Part shown: positions 27,083 through 34,182 of the stretch, piece by piece | How the letters are laid out: every line of letters starts with the position of its first letter | How positions within the stretch are numbered: the stretch's first letter is position 1 | NCBI GenBank assembly: GCA_039197065.1 | Contig: JBCCUL010000002.1 | Span: 124,001 to 188,000, forward strand | Source: JANQPX01 sp039197065 | Lineage (GTDB): Bacteria > Pseudomonadota > Alphaproteobacteria > Geminicoccales > Geminicoccaceae | Length of the DNA: 64,000 bases | Direction of reading: 5' to 3' | Translations under genes and position numbers: made by a program | The notes under the pieces: generated by a model | Seen by the model: only the letters and a program-made list of their open reading frames with translations | Database searches by the model: none | Told to the model about the DNA's origin: nothing

Positions 27083-27271
27083 TCACTGCGGCGGTTTGTT
27101 GGCCTGAGCCATGATCGATCTGAGAATGCCGAAATTGGCGGCAGCAAGGTTGCCGGCCGCCTGGGCCAGCGCCACGTTGAACTGCTCCTGCTGCTCTGGC
27201 GACAAACCTCCGCCGCCCTGCGTTCCACCTGCAGCAGAGGTCGCCGCCGTCACGTTGCTTACACCATCCAT
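27083..27271 (-). CDS. Small needle-sized protein of the type III locus
   Basis: A 62-residue protein with a very strong ribosome site (AAGGAGGAGG) before its ATG. The N-terminal third is Ala/Gly/Ser/Thr-rich and the rest forms two amphipathic helices ('PEQQEQFNVALAQAAGNL', 'NFGILRSIMAQ'). Size, composition and presumed high expression fit a needle or rod subunit, and it lies directly downstream of the sctG-like chaperone gene. It competes with the 28973 gene for the SctF role. No Cys and no signal peptide. Confidence 0.55.
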   Translation of the reverse strand: MDGVSNVTAATSAAGGTQGGGGLSPEQQEQFNVALAQAAGNLAAANFGILRSIMAQANKPPQ

Positions 27272-27315
27272 CGTTTGATCCCTCCTCCTTAAAGATCACC
27301 GTCACGTTCGTTCGG

Positions 27316-27777
27316 TCACCCCGATGTGCGACCGGGCAGGCCTGCGTCGATAACGGGCTTGAGGCGCATGGCAATCTGCCTGCTCGGCCCCTGGCCGCCA
27401 TTCAAAAGACGTCGGCAGAGCAGCGACGCATCGACCTGATGCCCGGCCAGACAAAGAGCGATAAGCAATACGGCCTTCAGCTCGTCGGGACAGTTGTCGT
27501 GCATGACGCCGGCGGACCGAAGTCCGGCAATCGCCTCATCCGGCCGGCCTGCGGAAATTTCACTGAGCGCACGTCCGACTGCCGCCAGCGGATTGTTCGG
27601 CTTGAACAGTGCTAGGGCATCGAAGATGGGCGTCGCCGCTTCACCGCAACCGCGCACCGCAGCCGACAGGCCGATCTCGGCAAGAAGCGTCAGGACGTTC
27701 TCGTCCGGCTCGAACGCCGGTTCGGGCGGGCGTTCGGACACATTCTCTGCCGTAGCCAAATTCATCAACTCCGTCAC
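27316..27777 (-). CDS. sctG: Type III needle chaperone SctG-like (HrpB1/YscG family)
   Basis: A 153-residue helical protein with TPR-like repeats: 'LLAEIGLSAAVRGCGEAATP', then 'NPLAAVGRALSEISAGRPDE' and 'AVLLIALCLAGHQVDA'. This matches the HrpB1/HrpK/YscG group of SctG proteins that hold the needle subunit in the cytoplasm. The listed start is GTG; an ATG at 27765 is possible. It sits between the secretin-domain gene and a needle-sized gene, which supports the role. Confidence 0.7.
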   Translation of the reverse strand: MTELMNLATAENVSERPPEPAFEPDENVLTLLAEIGLSAAVRGCGEAATPIFDALALFKPNNPLAAVGRALSEISAGRPDEAIAGLRSAGVMHDNCPDELKAVLLIALCLAGHQVDASLLCRRLLNGGQGPSRQIAMRLKPVIDAGLPGRTSG

Positions 27778-27788
27778 TCCATCAAACC

Positions 27789-28379
27789 TCAGGTCCCGCC
27801 GGCTCGGGCACGGCCGTGTATCACGTTGACAGCCTGCGTCGGCTTCGGCGCCAGCATGCGATCGATCAAAGGGGCAGCGAGCGCCATGTAACGCGGTGGG
27901 GCAGACAGATTGAGTTCGCCCCGGTCGGAATCGAACCCGATGGGATAACGTGGATCATGGATATCGGCATCGCTCAGAGCGGATCGGGCTGCGTCGAACG
28001 CTTCTGCGCCGGCCGGCCATGAGCGATCGACCTTCTCAGCCGATGATGAGATGAACAGGCGTCCCTGATCGAACACCCAGTCGAAACGATGTTCGGATGC
28101 GAGCTTCTTCAGAAATTCGCCGGATGAACCGTTATGCCTGTAATGGCGAACGCGCCCGTCGACCGCGTTGCTGACATCGATAGCGACACCGAGATTACGG
28201 CCGAACTCGCTGAGTGTGTCGGACAATGCCTGATCGACGACGAGATAGGGATAGTCCTCTTGCAGCCAGCCAAGCTTGCTGCCTTCGCCACCATCGGCGA
28301 CAGCTTCATTCTTCATGGCAGGCGCAAGCGCAAAAACTGCGCAAAGCGCTGCGATCGATGCGATATGCTTTTTGATCAT
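27789..28379 (-). CDS. Short secretin N-domain protein, NolW/RhcC1-like
   Basis: A 196-residue exported protein: signal peptide to about residue 28, then 'YPYLVVDQALSDTLSEFGRN' and 'GVAIDVSNAVDGRVR', 'EFLKKLASEHRFDWVFDQG', 'LFISSS', and finally 'LNLSAPPRYMALAAPLI'. These are the N0 and N1-type domains found at the start of type III secretins. The protein stops before any barrel-forming secretin domain. In rhizobia the secretin is likewise split into RhcC1 (NolW) and RhcC2. The C-terminal partner is not in this window. First gene of the leftward arm. Confidence 0.82.
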   Translation of the reverse strand: MIKKHIASIAALCAVFALAPAMKNEAVADGGEGSKLGWLQEDYPYLVVDQALSDTLSEFGRNLGVAIDVSNAVDGRVRHYRHNGSSGEFLKKLASEHRFDWVFDQGRLFISSSAEKVDRSWPAGAEAFDAARSALSDADIHDPRYPIGFDSDRGELNLSAPPRYMALAAPLIDRMLAPKPTQAVNVIHGRARAGGT

Positions 28380-28730
28380 AGCCACGAGAAACGCCCTCGA
28401 TGATCGGGGAAAGCAAATTTGCCGATGTTTATGCAAACACATCTTAATCCGATCGTCGGGACGTTAACTGACGCCCCAAATCAAAGCAATAGAAATCGAC
28501 TAGTTATTTAATTGAATGAGATAGTTGAGTGGCAATTGGTTATTGAAAGCTTTGCAGTTTTAAAGTGCACAGGAATATATTTGGGAAACTTGTGGTTTAT
28601 TATTGAAGAAATTCTCCACCATTTGCTTGACGTGTTTTAAGTGCTGTGTCTTCCATACGCCGCGTATCTTGGTTTGCGATTGTTGGAACAGCACGTGTTC
28701 ATGCTTTAGCTAATTCGCCGAGGTGTTGTC
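28380..28730. promoter_or_regulatory. AT-rich divergent promoter region of the type III locus
   Basis: This stretch separates the two divergent arms of the secretion locus and is much richer in A and T (about 28490-28630) than the flanking genes, suggesting silencing or a strongly regulated promoter. GAACA-GCACG-TGTTC at 28686-28700 is a perfect 5-bp inverted repeat 31 bases before the sctE-like start. No rhizobial tts box or Hrp box could be recognised. Confidence 0.5.
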
Positions 28731-28970
28731 ATGGTGCCAGAACATTTTTCCATCGTTGAGCTCGATCAGGTTCTCGCGCAGGACGTGGGGGGGGATCAGG
28801 TCCAGGCGCTTCAGCAGAAGTTGGTTGGTGCGGCGGAACAATGCCGGTTGAAACTGGACCATGGTGTCGCTCCCGAAGAGGCAAAGCGTTTAAACGCGAT
28901 GATGTCTGCCTACAGCGCAGGCTTAGGTCTCTTGCCAGCTCTTTGGCAAATTCAGCAGGAAAGGAAGTAG
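28731..28970 (+). CDS. Small SctE-like needle co-chaperone
   Basis: A 79-residue acidic helical protein with GAGGTG before its ATG. Sequence features are 'VAPEEAKRLNAMMSAYSAGL' and 'ALWQI', a pattern like small type III co-chaperones (YscE/PscE/EscE size class). It is the first gene of the rightward arm, immediately before a needle-like gene, as yscE precedes yscF. The family is poorly conserved, so this is mainly a size-and-position call. Confidence 0.55.
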   Translation: MVPEHFSIVELDQVLAQDVGGDQVQALQQKLVGAAEQCRLKLDHGVAPEEAKRLNAMMSAYSAGLGLLPALWQIQQERK

Positions 28971-28972
28971 AC

Positions 28973-29173
28973 ATGCTAGGTGCTATTGGAGGTGCTATCG
29001 GCGGCGCTATCAACGGCCTGACCGGCGGTGGCAGCGGCGGTGGCGGCGCCCAGGTCGACTTTGGCGCGCTTGAGGCAACCTTTGCCAAGGCGACCGCGGA
29101 CACCGCGAAGATCACCCAGATCACCACTGAAGGCAACGTCGCCAAGGACGCTGCTGCTCAGCGGCCGCGGTAA
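28973..29173 (+). CDS. Candidate type III needle/pilus subunit SctF
   Basis: A 66-residue protein beginning 3 bases after the sctE-like gene, preceded by GGAAAGGAAG. The N-terminal half is Gly/Ala/Ile-rich ('GAIGGAIGGAINGLTGGG') and the C-terminal half is a polar helix ('ATFAKATADTAKITQ', ending 'AAAQRPR'). This two-part layout resembles plant-associated needle/pilus proteins such as HrpE more than YscF. A long hairpin follows the gene, common after highly expressed needle genes. The 27083-27271 product is the alternative candidate. Confidence 0.5.
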   Translation: MLGAIGGAIGGAINGLTGGGSGGGGAQVDFGALEATFAKATADTAKITQITTEGNVAKDAAAQRPR

Positions 29174-29212
29174 GCATTAGGTCTTTTGACCCTGATGTTG
29201 TTGAGCGATGGC

Positions 29213-29237
29213 GGTCCGGCACGTTGCGTGTCGGGCC
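29213..29237 (+). terminator. Hairpin between the needle candidate and sctD
   Basis: Arms 29213-29223 and 29227-29237 pair over 11 bases with two G-U pairs around a TTG loop. No T-run follows, so it is more likely an attenuator or mRNA stabiliser than a full terminator. It would let the needle gene be expressed above sctD. Confidence 0.5.
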
Positions 29238-29298
29238 GTCAGCGTCTCATTGATTTGTCATCTGACGGCTTTGGCCTGGCATTGAAAGGCATGAGCCC

Positions 29299-30267
29299 AT
29301 GAATGCCAATTCTGGCAGCGTTTTCACATTCTTCATTCAATCGGGCCTTCATGCCGGCACCGTTCAACGTTTAGCGCCAGGCATTTACACGATCGGCAGC
29401 GAACTTGAAGCCGATATCATTTTATCCGACCCGGAAATCGAAGCGGTTCACCTGATCGTTGAGCTGGATTATCGCGGCCTGCGGCTGGAGCCGTTGCAGG
29501 GTGCGATCGCCGTCGAGGGCGAAGGCGTCGCTCTGGAACCGGGCGGTGAGCGTCATCTGTCATTTCCCGGCGCTTTCTCGATTGGCGGCACCAGCATCAA
29601 GATCTCGGCGCCGAAGGATGTCGTGCAAACGAAACGGCGCATGCGCATAGCCATGGTCGCGGCCGGGCTCGCGGTTCTCGCCATGATCGGTTTTCATGTC
29701 CTGAACCCGACTTCCGACAGTCCGATCAGCGGTCCGTCGAACGCCCTGATGCAACCGGCCGACTCCCTCACGGGACAGCAGGCTGACACCGAGCCCGAGC
29801 CAGGATTGGCGAACGGTCGACCTGCTGGAGATAGCGGTGCCGATGGCGAGGACGTTTCCCCAGCCACGCCCGGCGTCACCCTTGATCAGGCAGCGGCGGC
29901 GCTCCGTGAAAGGCTGGAGACGGATGATCTCCCCGACATCAAGGTCAAGACCGCCATAGACCGTATCGTGGTTCGCGGTGAAGCCGAGCCTGAGCGCATG
30001 GGCGACTGGCAAGATATCCGTATCTGGTTTGACGGCGCCTTCGGCAGGGAATTCCTTCTGGTGGCAGAGGTCGAGCCGGCGGAGAAAGAGCAGCCGCCCA
30101 GCCTTGCCATCGAAGCGGTGTGGTCGGGTGACAATCCCTATCTGATCGCTGGCGGTCAGCGTTTTGCCGTCGGCGCCCATGTCGGTGACGGCTGGATGAT
30201 CGATCAGATCAGTGCCGATGAAGTGACGTTCAAGCGCGGTGACAAGTCCTTTTCTCTTACCTTGTGA
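29299..30267 (+). CDS. sctD: Type III inner-membrane ring protein SctD
   Basis: A 322-residue single-pass protein. The cytoplasmic FHA-like domain spans about residues 8-105 ('LAPGIYTIGSELEADIILSD', 'LSFPGAFSIGGTSIKI'). The transmembrane helix is at 116-134. A Pro/Glu-rich linker follows, then a periplasmic ring-building domain ('LDQAAAALRERLETDDLPDI', 'VVRGEAEPE'). This is the SctD/YscD layout, somewhat short, with fewer periplasmic repeats than YscD. It forms the inner ring with SctJ and binds SctK inside the cell. Confidence 0.88.
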   Translation: MNANSGSVFTFFIQSGLHAGTVQRLAPGIYTIGSELEADIILSDPEIEAVHLIVELDYRGLRLEPLQGAIAVEGEGVALEPGGERHLSFPGAFSIGGTSIKISAPKDVVQTKRRMRIAMVAAGLAVLAMIGFHVLNPTSDSPISGPSNALMQPADSLTGQQADTEPEPGLANGRPAGDSGADGEDVSPATPGVTLDQAAAALRERLETDDLPDIKVKTAIDRIVVRGEAEPERMGDWQDIRIWFDGAFGREFLLVAEVEPAEKEQPPSLAIEAVWSGDNPYLIAGGQRFAVGAHVGDGWMIDQISADEVTFKRGDKSFSLTL

Positions 30268-30324
30268 TCTGGCGCACATCGCAAATCGGGTCGGCTCTCT
30301 TCAAATGGGCCAGGAAGGAAGCTC

Positions 30325-30705
30325 ATGTCGACAGTAAGACCGGATCCCGTTCGCCTCGATCAAGCGCTGGAACGGATCGGACGCAGCGATCGCGCCGATG
30401 TCAGCCGCCCGCAGCTTGAGCGCTTTAGCGCCGTATGGCGTGATCCCTCACCCGTCGAGGAAGGGATGGCGAGCCGGGACGGTCTGGTCGACGAGATTTT
30501 CGAGTTCATCATGCCCGAGCTCAACAATCCGAACATGTTCGAGGGCAGCCGCTATTTGGACCTGCTGGAAGATCTGTCGGATCAGCTCGGCGATCCCGAG
30601 GAGGCGACCGAACAGATCGACCGCTGGGGCGCCCTGGTCATCCGTCATGAGGTCAGGAAGCATCGGCTGCTCTGGCAATATCTCAACAGCCTGGTCGATA
30701 CCTGA
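30325..30705 (+). CDS. SctX-like export component
   Basis: A 126-residue soluble protein immediately before the SctY-like gene and sctV, the order yscX-yscY-yscV known in Ysc systems. The C-terminal helix 'EVRKHRLLWQYLNSLVDT' resembles the conserved end of YscX ('...DDRLLQIILNLLH..'), and the N-terminal region is polar and variable. SctX and SctY bind each other and the export gate SctV. The start has GGAAGGAAG upstream. Similarity is limited to the tail plus gene order. Confidence 0.65.
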   Translation: MSTVRPDPVRLDQALERIGRSDRADVSRPQLERFSAVWRDPSPVEEGMASRDGLVDEIFEFIMPELNNPNMFEGSRYLDLLEDLSDQLGDPEEATEQIDRWGALVIRHEVRKHRLLWQYLNSLVDT

Positions 30706-31137
30706 ATGACGCCGGAACAGCAGGACCTTCTTCAGGCGCTCGCCTTTCTCTACCTGCGCCATGGGCAAAACCGCCGAGCCCTGACCCTCATCCTGATGGC
30801 GGCGCGCGATGCGCCGGACGATGTCGGCGTCCTGCGCACGCTTGCCTATGCCTTCGTCGCCAATGATGCGCCCGAGGAGGCGCTCGAGGTGATCGAGCGG
30901 CTGGAGACGCTGGACTTTGCCGGCGACGCCGATCAGATGCGTCGCCTGCTCAAGGCCAGGGCGCTCCTGCATGCCGGCCGCCGGGTCGAGGCCAAGGCGG
31001 TGTTCAGGCAGTTCGTCGAAAAGAGAAAATCCAAAGGCGCTGCGCCAGGCGAACTTGTCGGCGACGAGCCCTTTGTTCCGTCTGACGCCGGCCTTCCTGA
31101 CGCTGCGCCGACGGCGCGCATCGCGGGCATGAAGTGA
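30706..31137 (+). CDS. SctY-like TPR chaperone
   Basis: A 143-residue protein with three TPR-like helical hairpins: 'LLQALAFLYLRHGQNRRALT', then 'VLRTLAYAFVANDAPEEALE' and 'KARALLHAGRRVEAKAVF'. This matches the YscY class of small TPR chaperones that hold SctX. Its ATG directly follows the SctX-like stop codon, and its stop overlaps the sctV start (TGATG), so the three are translationally coupled. The C-terminal ~35 residues are disordered. Confidence 0.68.
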   Translation: MTPEQQDLLQALAFLYLRHGQNRRALTLILMAARDAPDDVGVLRTLAYAFVANDAPEEALEVIERLETLDFAGDADQMRRLLKARALLHAGRRVEAKAVFRQFVEKRKSKGAAPGELVGDEPFVPSDAGLPDAAPTARIAGMK

Positions 31138-33266
31138 TGTCGCCCGTCATCAAGGATTGGCTGAACAGGCTCGGGTCGCGTCAGGACCTGATGCTGGTGG
31201 TTCTCATGGTGATGACCATCATCATGATGATCCTGCCGCTGCCGACCGTGGTGATCGACGTTCTCCTCGCCACCAATATGGCGCTCACCGTCCTCTTGAT
31301 GATGGTCGGCATTTATCTTCGCGATCCCGTGGAGTTCTCGACCCTGCCGTCGGTCATCCTGATCTCGACGGTCTTTCGCCTGTCGCTGTCGATCAGCACG
31401 ACCCGCCTGATCCTGGTGCAGGCGGATGCCGGCAAGATCGTCAGCACGTTCGGCGAGTTCGTCATCTCCGGCAATCTGATCGTCGGCCTGGTGGTCTTTT
31501 TGATCATCACGATCGTGCAGTTCGTGGTGATCACCAAAGGCTCCGAGCGTGTCGCCGAGGTCAGCGCCCGTTTCACGCTGGATGCCTTGCCCGGCCGCCA
31601 GATGAGCATCGACGCCGATCTTCGAAACGGCGATATCGATCAGGCCGAGGCCAAGCGCCGGCGGCAGCTGCTGCAGAAGGAAAGCCAGCTCTACGGCGCC
31701 ATGGACGGCGCCATGAAATTCGTCAAAGGCGATGCGATCGCCGGTCTGGTGATCATCGCCGTCAACCTGCTCGGCGGCGTCATGGTCGGCACGCTGCAGC
31801 ATGGCATGTCCATGGGCGAGGCGCTGCAGGTCTATTCGCTCCTGACCGTCGGCGACGGCCTGGTGGCGCAGATCCCGGCACTCTTCATGTCGATCACCGC
31901 CGGCACGATCGTGACCCGGGTGACCACCGAGGAGACCACCAATCTGGGCAGCGACATCGCCGGCCAGCTGGTGCATAACCCACGCACCCTTCGCCTCGCC
32001 GCGATCGTGCTGTTCGGTCTTGGGCTGGTCCCCGGTTTTCCGATGGCGATTTTCTGGACCATCGCCGCGATCCTTGGCGGCACCGGCATCCTCTTCTACA
32101 TACGGGATAAGAAACAGGCCGAAGACGAGAATGCGCGCATGGAGGCGGAAGCGCTCAAAGCGGTCGACAGCCCGGCCTCCCTGCCAAGCCAGGAGGTGGT
32201 CGGCCTCGGCCTTTCGCCGGATCTGTATGCGGTGGTCGAGGCGACGGATTTCGATGCACGCCTGCAAAGGCTGCGTAAGGCGCTTTACGATCAGCTGGGT
32301 CTGCCCTTTCCGCAGATCGCCGTGCTGTGCGACGAACAGCTCGGCCAGGGGCGTTATCAGGTGAAGCTTGACGACGTGCCGATGGATGACGGCACGCTGC
32401 GCATGGGCATGCTGCTGCTTTGCGACGAGCCGGATCATCTCGAGCTTGCCGATGTCCCGGGCGAGGCGGGCGGGCCGTTCATCGAACGCACCGATACGAT
32501 CTGGATCGAGGAGCAGTACAAGGCGGTGCTCGAGGAGGCGGGCATCGGTCATATGGATGTGATCGAGTGTCTGGCGGCCTGCGTGCGCCATGCGCTGACC
32601 CGCTACGCCTCGGAGTTCATCGGCGTGCAGGAAACCCATGCGATCCTGGCGAATGCCGATGCCGCCTATGGCGATCTGGTGCGCGAGGCGCAAAAGGTGG
32701 TGCCGGTGCAGAAGATGGCCGACATCTTCCGCCGCCTGCTCGACGAGGGTGTCTCGATCCGCAATCTCCGGATCGTGCTCGATGCCCTGATCGAGTGGGG
32801 CAGCAAGGAGCAGGACGTGGTGCTGCTTGCCGAATATGTGCGCTCGGCGCTAAAGCGGCAGATCTGCCACAGCTATGCCGATAGCCAGAAGGTGCTGCAC
32901 GCTTTTCTTCTGGAACGCGATGTCGAGCAGGTGCTGCGTCAGGCCATTCGTCAGACGTCGGTCGGCGGCTATCTGGCGCTTTCCGATGAAGATGGCGCCC
33001 GCTTGCTGAGAACGTTTCATCAGCATGCCGAGAGATTGGCGGCGGACAAGGTCAGGCCGGTGGTGCTGACCTCGCTCGATATTCGCCGATTCCTGCGCTC
33101 TCTGTTGGTCAAGAACAACATTCAGGTACCTGTTCTATCTTTTCAGGACCTGGCCCCGGAGTTTACGGTGCAGCCGGTTGTCACGATCAGAATGGACGTT
33201 ATGACCAGGGAAAAGGTCACGCCGCCGATGAAGCGGCTCGAAGCCGCCGCCGATGCTGCCGATTGA
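31137..33266 (+). CDS. sctV: Type III export gate protein SctV
   Basis: A 709-residue FlhA/SctV family protein. About eight transmembrane helices lie in residues 15-325, with the family's 'SVILISTVFRLSLSISTTRL' and 'GRQMSIDADLRNGDI' segments. A large cytoplasmic domain follows ('DEQLGQGRYQVKLDDVP', 'VPVQKMADIFRRLLDEGV', 'SSLDIRRFLR'-like 'LTSLDIRRFLRSLL'). It forms the nonameric ring that receives substrates. Length is normal. It is preceded by SctX/SctY-like genes and followed by a TPR lipoprotein gene that starts a few bases later. Confidence 0.97.
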   Translation: MSPVIKDWLNRLGSRQDLMLVVLMVMTIIMMILPLPTVVIDVLLATNMALTVLLMMVGIYLRDPVEFSTLPSVILISTVFRLSLSISTTRLILVQADAGKIVSTFGEFVISGNLIVGLVVFLIITIVQFVVITKGSERVAEVSARFTLDALPGRQMSIDADLRNGDIDQAEAKRRRQLLQKESQLYGAMDGAMKFVKGDAIAGLVIIAVNLLGGVMVGTLQHGMSMGEALQVYSLLTVGDGLVAQIPALFMSITAGTIVTRVTTEETTNLGSDIAGQLVHNPRTLRLAAIVLFGLGLVPGFPMAIFWTIAAILGGTGILFYIRDKKQAEDENARMEAEALKAVDSPASLPSQEVVGLGLSPDLYAVVEATDFDARLQRLRKALYDQLGLPFPQIAVLCDEQLGQGRYQVKLDDVPMDDGTLRMGMLLLCDEPDHLELADVPGEAGGPFIERTDTIWIEEQYKAVLEEAGIGHMDVIECLAACVRHALTRYASEFIGVQETHAILANADAAYGDLVREAQKVVPVQKMADIFRRLLDEGVSIRNLRIVLDALIEWGSKEQDVVLLAEYVRSALKRQICHSYADSQKVLHAFLLERDVEQVLRQAIRQTSVGGYLALSDEDGARLLRTFHQHAERLAADKVRPVVLTSLDIRRFLRSLLVKNNIQVPVLSFQDLAPEFTVQPVVTIRMDVMTREKVTPPMKRLEAAADAAD

Positions 33267-33283
33267 TGAGAATGAGGATAGTG

Positions 33284-34165
33284 ATGTCAGGGATGCGTAT
33301 TTCGATGGAACACACGTCACCTCTCAAAGGAAAGGCGAGGTCGTCGGCAGTCACCGTCATGCGCTCGCTTGCTGCCTGCACCGTCCTCCTGGTTGCCCTT
33401 TCGGCATGCGGTGGCGGCAATCCGAAGCTGACGCGCGATACGCCTCCCGAGCTGGCGGCGTCCAGCCAGGACGTCGCCTCGCTGGTGCGTCTCGCCAATG
33501 GCCTGATGGAGCGCGGTGAGCTCATGACGGCGATTGCCCTTTATCAGCGCGCAGCCGCCCTTTCTGACGATTCCAAGGAGCTTGTCCTTCTCGGCCGTGC
33601 GCTCGAGCAGGCCGGTGCGAACGAGTATGCTTCCGGTGCTTATCGCCGGGCCCTTTCCCGTGATCCCGACAATCCCGATGCGCTCCTTGGCCTCGGCACG
33701 TCCTTCCTGGCGCTTGGCGATGTGAACAGGAGCATTCAATATCTGGAACAGCTGGTCAATCAGGGCGACGGCACGGAATCGCTTCGCTATGCGGCTCTTG
33801 GCGCTGCGCTCGATATCGCCGGCCGTCACGAGCAGGCCGTCGCCACCTACACGGCCGGCCTCGAGGTGGTTCCAGGCGATCTCGATCTAAAGAGCAATCT
33901 CGCTTTGTCCTATGCCTTCTACGACCGTCATAACGAGGCGATTACCTTGATGATCGAGGTCGCCGACGCGCTTGAGGCCAGGCGGTCCCATCATCGCAAT
34001 CTGGTGCTCATCCTCGCTTTGGCAGGCCAAAGCAGGGACGCGGTCACCACCGGTCTTCGCCTGCTCGGCGAGCAGGAGACACAAGATATCATGACACAGG
34101 CCGCATCGGTACGAGAACTCGATAGCGGGGCTGATCGCGCACGGGCGATCGGGCTGGGGCTCTAG
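33284..34165 (+). CDS. TPR lipoprotein (TadD-like), possible pilotin
   Basis: A 293-residue protein with a lipobox 'ALSAC' after a long basic leader, followed by six or so TPR units ('LANGLMERGELMTAIALYQR', 'ALEQAGANEYASGAYRRALS', 'ALLGLGTSFLALGDVNRSI'). Several starts are possible; the ATG at 33284 has GAGGATAG before it, while an ATG at 33359 would give a conventional signal length. Position at the end of the sctD-sctV arm and the outer-membrane lipoprotein layout suggest help with secretin assembly, as TadD does for Tad secretins. That role is inference. Confidence 0.75.
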   Translation: MSGMRISMEHTSPLKGKARSSAVTVMRSLAACTVLLVALSACGGGNPKLTRDTPPELAASSQDVASLVRLANGLMERGELMTAIALYQRAAALSDDSKELVLLGRALEQAGANEYASGAYRRALSRDPDNPDALLGLGTSFLALGDVNRSIQYLEQLVNQGDGTESLRYAALGAALDIAGRHEQAVATYTAGLEVVPGDLDLKSNLALSYAFYDRHNEAITLMIEVADALEARRSHHRNLVLILALAGQSRDAVTTGLRLLGEQETQDIMTQAASVRELDSGADRARAIGLGL

Positions 34166-34182
34166 CCTTTCAAGACGTGAGA

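Noticed and set aside
28686..28700. GAAC-N7-GTTC read as an SOS (LexA) box
   Set aside because: The alphaproteobacterial LexA site is a direct repeat (GTTC-N7-GTTC), whereas this is an inverted repeat.
30933..32693. A 586-codon open frame antisense to sctV
   Set aside because: Strong His/Asp/Arg antisense composition, no recognisable domain, and sctV on the other strand is unambiguous.
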